NCBI RefSeq assembly: GCF_905372745.1
Contig: NZ_CAJPQR010000008.1
Location: 15,809 to 79,808, forward strand
Length of the DNA stretch: 64,000 bases
Direction of reading: 5' to 3'
Source of the DNA: an uncultured Campylobacter sp.
Lineage (GTDB): Bacteria; Campylobacterota; Campylobacteria; Campylobacterales; Campylobacteraceae
Positions 17,384-25,687 of the stretch are shown one piece after another. Under the pieces are notes generated by a model. It made no database searches. It was not told where the DNA came from and was given only the letters and a program-made list of their open reading frames with translations. The position numbers and the translations under genes are program-made. Position 1 is the stretch's first letter, and the number at the start of each line of letters is the position of its first letter.

Positions 17384-17389
17384 TATAAT
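17384..17389 (+). promoter_or_regulatory. -10 box (TATAAT) for rpmI-rplT
   Basis: TTTTGGGTATAATCC is an extended -10 about 47 nt before the rpmI ATG. Confidence 0.65.
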
Positions 17390-17435
17390 CCCACTCTTAC
17401 GCGTAAGGCGTAAAAGAAATTTTAAAAGGATTAGT

Positions 17436-17627
17436 ATGCCTAAGATGAAGACAGTTCGCGGCGCTGCTAAACGTTTTAAAGTGGGCAAAAACAAGATCAA
17501 AAGAGGCTCTGCTTTTAGAAGCCACATTTTGACTAAAAAATCTCGCAACCGCAAGAGAGATTTACGCTCGCCTCAATACGTAGACAGCACAAACGTCGCA
17601 AGCGTCAAAGCGATGCTCGGAATTTAA
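17436..17627 (+). CDS. rpmI: 50S ribosomal protein L35
   Basis: A 63-aa basic protein beginning MPKMKTVRGAAKRFK, a full-length L35. The ATG at 17436 is chosen over an upstream in-frame ATG because homologues start at MPKMK and AAAAGGA lies just before it. It precedes rplT by 82 nt, forming the usual L35-L20 pair. infC is not adjacent. Confidence 0.97.
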   Translation: MPKMKTVRGAAKRFKVGKNKIKRGSAFRSHILTKKSRNRKRDLRSPQYVDSTNVASVKAMLGI

Positions 17628-17709
17628 GTTTTTGACAAAAAGTCATTCCAAACTCCCCCAAATTTGGGGCAAGACTCACTCAGTGAGCGCCGATTTGTAA
17701 AGGATAAAT

Positions 17710-18063
17710 ATGGCAAGAGTAAAAACAGGCGTAGTTAGAAGAAGACGCCATAAAAAAGTTTTAAAACTAGCTAGAGGTTTTTTCAGCGCTAGACACAAAC
17801 ACTTTAGAAAAGCTAAAGAGCAATTAGAAAGAAGTTTGGTCTATGCTTACCGCGACAGACGCCGCAAGAAACGCGACTTCCGCCGCTTGTGGATAGTGCG
17901 CATAAATGCTGCGTGCCGCCTAAACGACATTAGCTATTCTCGCTTTATCGCGGGACTTAAAAAAGCAAATATCGAGCTTGATAGAAAAATCTTAGCCGAT
18001 CTAGCTATGAATGACGCAAAAGCTTTCAGCGAGCTAGCTTCAAAAGCAAAGGCTGCTTTATAA
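17710..18063 (+). CDS. rplT: 50S ribosomal protein L20
   Basis: 117 aa, the normal length, with the MARVKTGVVRRRRHKK N-terminus and INAACR-N-ISYSRFI-GLKKA core. L20 binds 23S rRNA early in 50S assembly. It is followed by a strong terminator. A decayed copy of its 3' half lies ~2.3 kb downstream (20247-20380). Confidence 0.97.
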   Translation: MARVKTGVVRRRRHKKVLKLARGFFSARHKHFRKAKEQLERSLVYAYRDRRRKKRDFRRLWIVRINAACRLNDISYSRFIAGLKKANIELDRKILADLAMNDAKAFSELASKAKAAL

Positions 18064-18069
18064 TACTCA

Positions 18070-18092
18070 GGAGCGGTTTCCCGCTCCTTTTT
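18070..18092 (+). terminator. rplT terminator
   Basis: GGAGCGG-TTTC-CCGCTCC followed by TTTTTCTTT, 7 nt after the stop codon. Confidence 0.92.
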
Positions 18093-18125
18093 CTTTGATT
18101 ATTTATTTTAATTAAATTTGATCGT

Positions 18126-18142
18126 CCCCCCCCCCCAAAAAA
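18126..18142. repeat. Poly-C tract (10 C) followed by 7 A
   Basis: C10-A7 lies ~90 nt before the start of the next gene. Such tracts are hypermutable in Campylobacter. It lies in neither a coding frame nor a recognised -10/-35 spacer. Confidence 0.7.
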
Positions 18143-18229
18143 ATCTCAATAAAACAAATTCCACTCCAAATTTTAATTTTTGTTTTTCGTTTTTCCGATA
18201 AAATACCGCCTCAAATTTAAGGAGCAAAA

Positions 18230-18718
18230 ATGGATATACAAAAGCTAAATCAAAACCTAAACAAACTCAACAAATTTTTATTTATTATCTTAGGCATCGC
18301 CGTCGCGATCTGGATCGGCGTAGAAGTTTTTATAGGTAGCAAGGTAGAATACGCAAAAGAACAAATGAAAGAAAACCTATGCGAAGCGCCAAATGTAAAA
18401 GAAATGCTGGCGCGACTAAATTCAGGTCTCCCGAGAAAACTAGACGAGATAAATACGCTAGAAAAAATCGTCTGCGAAAACCGCCGTTTTGTTTATCATT
18501 ATGCGCTTGGTAAAGGGCTAGAAACAGATGAAAACGCGCTAAATGATAAAGATATCGCCGAGCTAAAAGAGGAGCAAACAAAGGAACTCAAAAAAGAATT
18601 TTGCGAGGATACGCGGTTAAAGGCCGTACGCGAGATAGCTGACGGCGTGGATTTTGTCTATTTTTTGGGCGCTAAAGAGTTGATTCGAGTAAAGCTTGAA
18701 AGCAAAGATTGCGAGTAA
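18230..18718 (+). CDS. Small membrane-anchored protein with a Cys-flanked motif, unknown function
   Basis: 162 aa. One membrane segment (about residues 17-37) near the N-terminus leaves a mostly charged domain outside or inside the membrane. The part after the anchor has a segment C-E-x6-MLARLNSGLP-x12-C, which resembles the one in the 103-aa protein at 21583-21894 (C-E-x5-MLAALREGTP...C). Two further cysteines lie near the C-terminus. The ATG has AAGGAG upstream. No family recognised. It is the first gene after the rplT terminator and the poly-C tract. Confidence 0.75.
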   Translation: MDIQKLNQNLNKLNKFLFIILGIAVAIWIGVEVFIGSKVEYAKEQMKENLCEAPNVKEMLARLNSGLPRKLDEINTLEKIVCENRRFVYHYALGKGLETDENALNDKDIAELKEEQTKELKKEFCEDTRLKAVREIADGVDFVYFLGAKELIRVKLESKDCE

Positions 18719-18982
18719 ATTTAGCTACTTTGCCCAAAATCCTGCAAAAGCCATGAAAAAAGCTAGGTCAAATTTATGCTTTAAAAGCGGTCGGTTTAGA
18801 CGAATAGAGCTAGCGTACGTTTAGCCGCTAAACAGGATTGAAATTAGTGTCGTCGCCCGCCCGCCCGTATTTTAAAAATATTTAGTTAAAATTCATATTT
18901 AGATTAAGATGTATTTTATAGCCGCGTGCTATCATACGCTCCGATGCGCTAATCAACCTAAAAAACGAAATAAAGGGTAAAA

Positions 18983-19480
18983 ATGAAACGCTGGAGTAAG
19001 CTTCAAAAACGGTTTTACGAACTCGTGGACGAGGGCATCGATTTTCAGATACACTGCGCGGTTTATAGGATGCAAAGCAGGCGCGGCGGCACGGATTTGC
19101 CGCGATATTTTATCACGCTTGCGGGCGAGATTATTTTTGATTACCCGAAGGATTTCGCACTAAAAGACGGCCGCATAAAAAGCCTAGCGCAGGGCGGCGC
19201 TCTAGCGAAATTTTATCCGTATGATAGCGGCATAAGCGACATCGGCGAGCTTATCCGCGAATATATCGACACGCCCAAAGATGAGCTGTTTAAAAAGCAT
19301 TTTGATGCCGATGATTGGGGGCTTGCAAATATCCTAAAGGCCGCCGACAAACGCATCGGCAAAAGGAGGCTGCAAATTTTAGCCAAAAACAAGAAAAATC
19401 AAGCGATGCAAAAGGTCGTGCAAGCTAGGCTAAACTCTGCAGCAGATAGCAAAACGCCAGAATTTAAACGAGAAATTTAA
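18983..19480 (+). CDS. Hypothetical protein resembling the SF0329 family
   Basis: 165 aa, soluble. The start MKRWSKLQKRFYELV and the late segment ADKRIGKRRLQIL recall the MRWSKLK... and LDKRTGKRRL parts of SF0329-type proteins, a family of unknown role. That match is from memory and only moderate. It is 10 nt upstream of the next gene, so the two are probably cotranscribed and cofunctional. Confidence 0.7.
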   Translation: MKRWSKLQKRFYELVDEGIDFQIHCAVYRMQSRRGGTDLPRYFITLAGEIIFDYPKDFALKDGRIKSLAQGGALAKFYPYDSGISDIGELIREYIDTPKDELFKKHFDADDWGLANILKAADKRIGKRRLQILAKNKKNQAMQKVVQARLNSAADSKTPEFKREI

Positions 19481-19489
19481 AGGAAAATC

Positions 19490-20170
19490 ATGACTCCGTG
19501 CGATATATTTTTAAACGGCTGCAATGAGATCGCGGCGAATTTTGCGGACTTTAAACCCACGCAAAAAGGGCAAAAAATAAGCAAAAAAAGCGCCGATAAG
19601 GACGTTTGGTTTGAGATTTATTTTCAGTCAAGCATGCATAATTACGAGAGTAGCGTGGAGATCCTGCCGCACGTCGCGATCTACTGCAAAAGCCTAAAAA
19701 AATTGATGCAAGAGGAGCTACCCTACGCGACTGATCTAGTGTTTGCCAAGCAGCTGGGCTATCTCACGCCGCACAAACAGTTTCGCGACTGGCAGCTCGC
19801 AGGTGCCGGCTTTGAGCCTAGCGTGTGCGAGATTAGCGCAGCTATCAAGGACTACACGCTGCCTATTTTTGAGCTGTTTGAGGATAAACGAAAGGCAGTG
19901 GAGTTTATGATGCGGCACGGAACTAAATTTAATCCGAATTTAAAAGATACCGATTTATATCCGATTTTTTTCATGTTTTATTTCGGCGATAGGGACGCTG
20001 CGGAGGCGTTTTTTAACGTATTTTTAAACGACTGCTCTTTTAGAGGCAGATTTTACAAGCTTTACGATAAATTTGCCGGCACCTCGCAGGGATTTGACGC
20101 AAAATCTTTTGAGAGCGACGCTGCGGTAAAATTTGCATTTTTAAAAGGGCTTAAAATTTTAAATCACTGA
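19490..20170 (+). CDS. Hypothetical soluble protein in a pair with the preceding gene
   Basis: 226 aa without signal peptide or membrane segments. The N-terminal part (KPTQKGQKISKKSADKDVWFEIYFQSS) resembles small DUF4304-like proteins that handle long 'full-strength' substrates, but the match is weak. It starts 10 nt after the previous stop behind AAAGGAAA. Small paired orphan genes of this sort are often toxin-immunity leftovers; nothing here proves it. Confidence 0.65.
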   Translation: MTPCDIFLNGCNEIAANFADFKPTQKGQKISKKSADKDVWFEIYFQSSMHNYESSVEILPHVAIYCKSLKKLMQEELPYATDLVFAKQLGYLTPHKQFRDWQLAGAGFEPSVCEISAAIKDYTLPIFELFEDKRKAVEFMMRHGTKFNPNLKDTDLYPIFFMFYFGDRDAAEAFFNVFLNDCSFRGRFYKLYDKFAGTSQGFDAKSFESDAAVKFAFLKGLKILNH

Positions 20171-20246
20171 AATTTTAATCGCAACTTTTAACGTTTTGCT
20201 TTTTGGCGGGACTACTTGGGCGTTTTTGGCGCGGTGCTAGCAAGCT

Positions 20247-20380
20247 TAGCCGGCGATAGACGCCCCCAAAACGCGACTTTTGCCGCTTACAGGTAGCGCG
20301 CATTAACGCTGCGTGCCGCCGAGATGTTAGCTATTCGCGCTTTATCGCCGGACTTAAAAGCAAAGGTTGCTTTAAAATAA
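20247..20380 (+). pseudogene. Decayed 3' fragment of rplT
   Basis: The frame-preserved peptide KRDF-RL-VARINAACR-DVSYSRFIAGLK matches L20 (KRDFRRLWIVRINAACR...), then jumps to the last codons (SK..GC versus SKAKAAL). About 85 bp between two AAAAGCAAA direct repeats is missing relative to rplT. It has no start and no functional end. It lies ~2.3 kb downstream of the intact gene. Confidence 0.85.
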
Positions 20381-20410
20381 TTTTTGGGCGATTTGGCTCC
20401 AGGCTTAAAT

Positions 20411-20782
20411 TTAAAACGGATTTTTTAAATACCAAGTCTCGTCAAATTTTTCAATATTAAATCTACGAATCCTCTCTCCGCTTGAAAATTGTACTTTAAT
20501 CGCAAGCTCGGCATGTCTAGGGCCCAGCACGTCTATCCTATAAACGGATGCGTCAAGTATCTTATCCGATTTATTTTTTTCTAGCTCATTTTCTATCTTT
20601 TTTGCTATTCTATCCTGCTCGTCTTTGCTATCGATTTTAACTAAAAACGCCATATCGACTGGATTATTTTTGATGGTTTTAACGACTATCGCGCCCAATT
20701 CCTCGGGCGTTTTTGCCTCGTCGCTTCCGCAGCCAACCATCACGAACGCGCCTAAAATCAATGAAAATAAAATCTTTTTCAT
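20411..20782 (-). CDS. Small lipoprotein of unknown function
   Basis: 123 aa. A signal peptide with lipobox VMVGC (C18) marks it as a lipoprotein. The mature part is short, charged and likely alpha/beta, like DUF4878-type periplasmic proteins that have a cystatin/NTF2-like fold, but this is a guess. Upstream, on its promoter side, is a 16-T tract (20821-20836). It stands alone. Confidence 0.75.
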   Translation of the reverse strand: MKKILFSLILGAFVMVGCGSDEAKTPEELGAIVVKTIKNNPVDMAFLVKIDSKDEQDRIAKKIENELEKNKSDKILDASVYRIDVLGPRHAELAIKVQFSSGERIRRFNIEKFDETWYLKNPF

Positions 20783-20820
20783 CTTTTCTCCTACTAATAA
20801 ATTTGTAGAAAATTGTATCG

Positions 20821-20836
20821 TTTTTTTTTTTTTTTT
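20821..20836. repeat. Poly-T tract (16 T)
   Basis: Sixteen consecutive T on the plus strand (A on the minus), ~40 nt upstream of the lipoprotein start. It is long enough to vary in length and could tune that promoter. Confidence 0.7.
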
Positions 20837-20842
20837 GTAAAG

Positions 20843-21016
20843 TCAAGCTTGCTTCATTTGAACTGTAGATGGTTGCATTTGCTTGACAGAACCGATATCA
20901 ATAACCTTGTCAAAAATAAATTTAAGCTCCTCTTAGTGCGTGATAGCTAGTACGCCAAGGTGCGGAAAATCACACTTTAGCTGAGCTAAAAGCTCTTTTG
21001 CCAGCGTCCCGCCTTT
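20843..21016 (-). pseudogene. 3' fragment of an ATPase-like gene joined to truncated coaE
   Basis: In the frame next to coaE the minus strand reads GGTLAKELLAQLKCDF..., then GVLAITH, a stop (TAA, 20933-20935), then EELKFIFDKVIDIG and an end at 20843-20845. The hydrophobic strand ending in T-H, followed by E-E-L, looks like the switch-histidine region of a P-loop ABC/SMC-type ATPase. It is not CoaE sequence. It has an internal stop and no start of its own. Confidence 0.6.
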
Positions 21017-21368
21017 CAAAAAATAGCGGAATACCCACAAAATACGTCCTGCCCGCGCTTTCTAGCTTTGCCGCGCGAGATAAAATTTCAAGCCTAATCT
21101 TTGGATGCAAAATTCGCTCTAAAATTTTTAGCTTATACGCGTCGTTAAAAACTAGCGCGCCGAGCTTTTTTCTATCTATTTTGCCGCCATTTAAAACCTC
21201 GTCTCCAAACTCCGCCGCAACCTCGCTCACGCACAAATTTAGCTGTTCGTGGGCGATAGAGTCCGCGTCGATGATCTCAAATCCCCGCTCGCGGAGTATC
21301 TCGCAAACCGTGCTTTTGCCGCTGCCGATGCTGCCCGTGATGACGATTGCGTGTTTAAATTGCGGCAT
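20970..21368 (-). pseudogene. coaE: Dephospho-CoA kinase, truncated
   Basis: CoaE phosphorylates dephospho-CoA, the last step of CoA synthesis. The first ~118 residues are good CoaE: P-loop GSIGSGKST (12-20), the IIDADSIAHE segment, IDRKKLG--VF and LHPKIR, up to VGIPLFFE. Homology then stops and only 14 unrelated residues follow (total 132; the family is ~200). The lost part includes the lid and base-binding region. Because CoaE is normally essential, an intact copy should exist elsewhere, or the short form is active. Confidence 0.75.
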
Positions 21369-21582
21369 TTTGCTTTTAAATTCGATATAAAATTAGAGTC
21401 ATGCCTTAAACAAGACGGCAAATATCAAAAATGAATTTTTACAAAATCTTAAATTTATCTCGTAGGTTTTTAAATTTCTATATTATTTGCGATAAATTAC
21501 CGTTTTGCGGTGCGATTTAAAAAATCATCGCATGATTTTGCCGAATTTAAGCACAAATTTTAAATGCCAGTATTAAATTTAT

Positions 21583-21894
21583 CTAGTGCGCTCTTCTTGA
21601 GAAAAATCTTTTATGGCGAGAATGCCTGTATACTTCTACTTCTCTACAGTTTACCTTTTTCATTGCCTCCCTTATCGCGTCTGGCGTACCTTCTCTGAGT
21701 GCTGCTAGCATGACTTCGGGCGGCTGTTCTTCGCAGACTATCTTTTTCTCTTTATGAATAAACGTGCTAATGATATATAAGATAACGGCGACGATAGCGA
21801 TAAACGTATAAAATAAAATATCATAGGTTATTAACTGACTAAAAATAGTTTTCTTTTTGCTAGATTTATTTTTTATTTGTTTAGATTTAGCCAT
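21583..21894 (-). CDS. Small Lys-rich membrane protein sharing a motif with the 162-aa protein
   Basis: 103 aa. The Lys-rich N-terminus is followed by one membrane segment (about residues 24-46) and a domain with C-E-x5-MLAALREGTP...C. That domain resembles the one at residues ~50-85 of the protein at 18230-18718. The tail is His/Arg-rich. No known family. It is separated from recJ by ~60 nt and could be in its operon. Confidence 0.7.
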   Translation of the reverse strand: MAKSKQIKNKSSKKKTIFSQLITYDILFYTFIAIVAVILYIISTFIHKEKKIVCEEQPPEVMLAALREGTPDAIREAMKKVNCREVEVYRHSRHKRFFSRRAH

Positions 21895-21953
21895 AAAATA
21901 CCCGCCGAAAAATCTCTAAATTTAATCCAAAATCCAGGCATAGCGAGCCGAAT

Positions 21954-23525
21954 TCACGATATCTCTTTTACCAGTAGCTGCGGCGTAACGAGTCCGCGAA
22001 ACGAGTTTTTCGATACCGAAAAAACTAGGTCTATGCTCTCGCCCGTATGCGGCTCGCGAGTGAAGTTAAAAAAGAGCGCCTCTAGGCACTTGCCGTCTTT
22101 TTGCAGGATGAGTTTTAGGTGATTTTGTTCTCTGCCGATTAGTTTTTTGTTTTTGACGACGACGGATTTGATTTCAAAGAGCGGGCGCGGATTTTTCTGT
22201 CCGTAGGGCTCGAAATGCTCCAAAATTTCAAGCAGCTCAAAGTCCACTTCGCCGGCTTCTATCTCACCCAAAGGCTCGTCAAACGCGCTAAATTCGTGCA
22301 AATCCATCAGCATACACGAGCTATTTATCGCGTTTTTAAACGCTTCTAAATTTACCGGATCTATCACGATGCCTGCCGCCCCCTTATGCCCGCCGTAGCC
22401 CGCGAGTAAATTTTCGTGGCTAGCGATGAGCGAGAGGATGTCTAGCTTGCCCACGCTTCTAGCGCTACCTTTGGCGCGGTTTTCGTCGATACTAAAAACG
22501 ATGGCGGGCTTTTTAAACTGCTTTGCCAGACGCGATGCGACGATACCGATGACGCCCTCGTGCCAGCCTCTGCCCCACGTCACGATGATGTGTTCGTCCT
22601 CGCGCACGTCCTTTAACGAGCACTCAAAAAGCGTGCGCTCCTCCTCCTTGCGCGAGTTGTTAAAGCTCACGATGGTGTCGAGGCACTCGCAGGCGCGGTC
22701 TAAGCTTTTGGCGCGCAAAAACTCAAAAGACACGCTCGCATCGTCCATACGGCCCGAGGAGTTGATGAGCGGCGCGATGAGAAAGCTGATGTCGTCGCAC
22801 TCGAATTTATCCTTGCCATAAAGCTGCTTTATCGCGGTAAACGCTGGCCTGCGCGAGCTGTTTAGGCGGTTTACGCCAAGCTTAACCAGGATGCGGTTTA
22901 GGTCGCGAAGCTCCATCATATCGGCGATTATCGCGATGGCTAGGAGGTCGAGAAATTTGCCCATATCGTAGTTGATGCGGCACACGTCTTTTAGCGCGCC
23001 CACTAGATACCACGCGACCTGAGCGCCGCAAATTTCGACGTTTGGAAAGTGGCAATCCTTTTGCTTCGGGTTTATGATCGCATAGGCCTCGGGCAGGACG
23101 TCGGGCGGCATGTGGTGATCGGTGATGATGAGATCGATGCCTTTTTGCTTGCAAATTTGAGCCGCGTCGTTTGCCGAGATGCCGTTATCTACGGTCACGA
23201 TGAGGCCGGTGTCTGCGATCTCTTCGACGATTTGCGGATTTAGCCCATAGCCGTCGCTAAAGCGATTTGGGATACGCACGAAATACTCGCTAACACCCAA
23301 ATCATCGAAAAACTCGGCCATTATGACGCTGGCAATCACGCCGTCCACGTCGTAGTCGCCGACGATGACGATCTTTTCGTTTCGCTCGATCGCACGCTTT
23401 ATGCGCTCGGCACCCTTAAATACATCCTTTAACGCATCAGGCGTAGGAATTTCTGAAAGTTTTTTGTGAATGTCATTTTCAAATCTTTGGTTCAGTAATT
23501 CCTTTATCTTTTCCTTATTTAACAT
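21954..23525 (-). CDS. recJ: Single-stranded-DNA-specific exonuclease RecJ
   Basis: RecJ degrades single-stranded DNA 5'-3' in recombination and mismatch repair. The DHH phosphoesterase motifs are present: GDYDVDG, VDNG, TDHHMPP, and a later GHKGAAG in the DHHA1 domain, with an OB-like C-terminus. 523 aa from the ATG at 23523-23525. This start is preferred because it overlaps the stop of a short upstream ORF (TAA at 23515-23517), suggesting coupled translation. An in-frame TTG at 23561 is an alternative but has no Shine-Dalgarno. Confidence 0.94.
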   Translation of the reverse strand: MLNKEKIKELLNQRFENDIHKKLSEIPTPDALKDVFKGAERIKRAIERNEKIVIVGDYDVDGVIASVIMAEFFDDLGVSEYFVRIPNRFSDGYGLNPQIVEEIADTGLIVTVDNGISANDAAQICKQKGIDLIITDHHMPPDVLPEAYAIINPKQKDCHFPNVEICGAQVAWYLVGALKDVCRINYDMGKFLDLLAIAIIADMMELRDLNRILVKLGVNRLNSSRRPAFTAIKQLYGKDKFECDDISFLIAPLINSSGRMDDASVSFEFLRAKSLDRACECLDTIVSFNNSRKEEERTLFECSLKDVREDEHIIVTWGRGWHEGVIGIVASRLAKQFKKPAIVFSIDENRAKGSARSVGKLDILSLIASHENLLAGYGGHKGAAGIVIDPVNLEAFKNAINSSCMLMDLHEFSAFDEPLGEIEAGEVDFELLEILEHFEPYGQKNPRPLFEIKSVVVKNKKLIGREQNHLKLILQKDGKCLEALFFNFTREPHTGESIDLVFSVSKNSFRGLVTPQLLVKEIS

Positions 23526-23667
23526 CGTTTTGACGGGCTTTCGCGTAAGCCTCGCCGTCAAATTTCGCCGCCTTACTACCGTTTTTGCCTAAATTTTCGC
23601 TCGCCTCGTGGGTCAAATTTACCCCTGTCGCGCCGCAAAAAAGGCTAAATTTTGGTTCAAATTTCAT
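23515..23667 (-). CDS. Short ORF (50 aa) translationally coupled to recJ
   Basis: It begins MKFEPKFSLFCGATGVN behind AAGAAGGAAAAAG, a strong ribosome site, and ends ...DVK with its stop 11 nt inside recJ, so ribosomes ending here could start recJ. Composition is ordinary; no family recognised. The ribosome site and the overlap support it, but conservation is unknown. It may be a leader peptide. Confidence 0.5.
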   Translation of the reverse strand: MKFEPKFSLFCGATGVNLTHEASENLGKNGSKAAKFDGEAYAKARQNDVK

Positions 23668-23700
23668 CTTTTTCCTTCTTTTTTATTTTCTAATGCGCAA

Positions 23701-23706
23701 ATTATA
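23701..23706 (-). promoter_or_regulatory. -10 box (TATAAT) for the short ORF and recJ
   Basis: AAGCTATAATTTG on the minus strand, about 34 nt before the short ORF start. Confidence 0.55.
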
Positions 23707-23888
23707 GCTTTTTGAAATTTAATTTCTTATAATTGTAAACAAAGCGGCGAAATTACGGGTCTGATTCGGGTTTAAGAGCTTTACAGAATTGATACTCTTT
23801 ACAAATTTAACGTTTTAAAATAATAAATGCGGCGTAAATTTTTAAATTTAAAGGAAAGAAATTTAGAGCCGAGCGGCTCTAAATTTGA

Positions 23889-25553
23889 TTATTTCGATTT
23901 TTCTAGGCTAGCTTTGATAAAACCCAAAACTACGGGATTTGGATTCGTTAGACGGCTGGTAAATTCTGGATGAAACTGCACGCCGACAAACCACGGATGC
24001 GAGTTTTTAGCGCCAGTCAAAGGCGAGCTAAGCTCGACGGCCTCGATCAGCCCGTCGCTCTCGCCGCTAACTATCAGGCCGTTTGCTTCAAATTCGGCTC
24101 TGTATTTCGGATTTGCCTCGTAGCGGTGGCGGTGGCGTTCTTTGACGCTTTTGGCTCCGCCGTAGATTTGACTTAGTAGCGAGCCCGGCTTCACATCGCA
24201 GGTGTATGCGCCAAGCCTCATCGTGCCGCCGACCGGGCTTTGGTGCGTGCGGATCTGCGTCTGGCCGTGCGCGTCGATGAAACTATCGATGAGATAGATG
24301 ATAGGATTTACGCACTCGGGCTTAAATTCGACCGAATTTGCGTCCTCGAGCTTTAGCACGTTGCGGGCAAACTCGATGAGCGCTAGCTGCATGCCTAGGC
24401 AGATACCAAGATACGGCACGCCCTTTTCGCGGGCGTATTTGATCGCCTCGATCTTGCCGCTCACGCCGCGCTCGCCAAAACCCCCGGCGACAAGCACGCC
24501 GCCCACGTCTTTTAGTAGCTCATCGACGTTTGAAGGCTCGATTTTCTCGCTATCTATCCACTTTAAATTTACCCTCGCATCAAGGCTCGCACCAGCGTGA
24601 ATTATACTCTCGGTCAGGCTCTTGTAGCTCTCTTTTAGATCGACGTATTTACCAACGAATGCTATCGTGGTTTCTTTCGTCGGCGCAATGATGCGCTTAA
24701 CTAGGCTGTCCCAGTTGCGCATATCAAGCTTTAGTTCGCCCAAATTTAAAATTTCGGCGATCGGGGTCAAAATATCTTGGTTATAAAACGCAAGCGGCAC
24801 CTGATAGATGCTGGCCGAATCTATACTCTCGATGACGCAGTTGCGCTCTACGCCGCAGCTGGCGGCTATTTTATCTTTTAGCTCGCGGTTTAGCGGCTGC
24901 TCGGCGCGGCAGATTATCATATCTGGGCTAATGCCGATACGGCGCAGCTCGCCGACGCTGTGCTGAGTCGGTTTGGTTTTTAGCTCACCCGCGACTTTGA
25001 TAAACGGAACGAGAGTTAGGTGGATATTCATCGCGCGTTTGCGGCCGACCTCGATGCGAAGGGCGCGGATAGCCTCTAAAAACGGCAAGCCCTCGATGTC
25101 GCCTACCGTGCCGCCGATTTCAACGATCAGTATGTCGCGACCCTCGCCCGCCTTTTTGATGCGACCCACGATCTCGCCCACGATGTGCGGGATAACCTGG
25201 ATCGTTTTGCCCAGATAGTCGCCTCTGCGCTCTTTTTCGATGACGGAGCTATAAACGCGGCCGGTCGTGAAGTTGTTATCTTGGCTTAGGCTCTCGTCTA
25301 AAAATCTCTCGTAGTGCCCCAGATCCAGATCCGTCTCTGCGCCGTCGTCGGTGACGAAAACCTCGCCGTGCTCGAGCGGACTCATGGTTCCGGGATCCAC
25401 GTTGATGTAGGGATCTGCTTTTAGCATGCTTACTTTTAAGCCGGTATTTTTAAGAAGCGTGGCGATAGAAGCCGCCGCAATGCCCTTACCTAGCGAGCTT
25501 AGCACGCCGCCGGTGATAAAAATATACTTTGTTTCATTTGAATTTTTTTGCAT
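23889..25553 (-). CDS. pyrG: CTP synthase
   Basis: It aminates UTP to CTP using glutamine. 554 aa: the N-terminal synthetase domain opens with FITGGVLSSLGKG, and the C-terminal class I glutamine amidotransferase carries the nucleophile elbow GICLGMQ and a VQFHPEF histidine. Its TATAAT lies at 25579-25584 on the minus strand. Neighbouring pyrG and recJ match the arrangement I recall in C. jejuni, though with extra small genes beyond. Confidence 0.97.
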   Translation of the reverse strand: MQKNSNETKYIFITGGVLSSLGKGIAAASIATLLKNTGLKVSMLKADPYINVDPGTMSPLEHGEVFVTDDGAETDLDLGHYERFLDESLSQDNNFTTGRVYSSVIEKERRGDYLGKTIQVIPHIVGEIVGRIKKAGEGRDILIVEIGGTVGDIEGLPFLEAIRALRIEVGRKRAMNIHLTLVPFIKVAGELKTKPTQHSVGELRRIGISPDMIICRAEQPLNRELKDKIAASCGVERNCVIESIDSASIYQVPLAFYNQDILTPIAEILNLGELKLDMRNWDSLVKRIIAPTKETTIAFVGKYVDLKESYKSLTESIIHAGASLDARVNLKWIDSEKIEPSNVDELLKDVGGVLVAGGFGERGVSGKIEAIKYAREKGVPYLGICLGMQLALIEFARNVLKLEDANSVEFKPECVNPIIYLIDSFIDAHGQTQIRTHQSPVGGTMRLGAYTCDVKPGSLLSQIYGGAKSVKERHRHRYEANPKYRAEFEANGLIVSGESDGLIEAVELSSPLTGAKNSHPWFVGVQFHPEFTSRLTNPNPVVLGFIKASLEKSK

Positions 25554-25578
25554 ATCGCGCCTTTTAATTTTTTGCGCG

Positions 25579-25584
25579 ATTATA
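25579..25584 (-). promoter_or_regulatory. -10 box (TATAAT) for pyrG
   Basis: GGTATAATCGCG on the minus strand, ~26 nt before the pyrG ATG. Confidence 0.6.
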
Positions 25585-25687
25585 CCTTATTTAAAATTTA
25601 TAAACGCTTGATAGCTAAAGAAAAAAATTTATAAAACGGAAACTTTAAAATAATGTTTTAAGTTAAATTTCTGTAGTATATTAAGCT

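Noticed and set aside
17279..17554. 91-codon ORF opposite rpmI
   Set aside because: Antisense to L35 and to its promoter.
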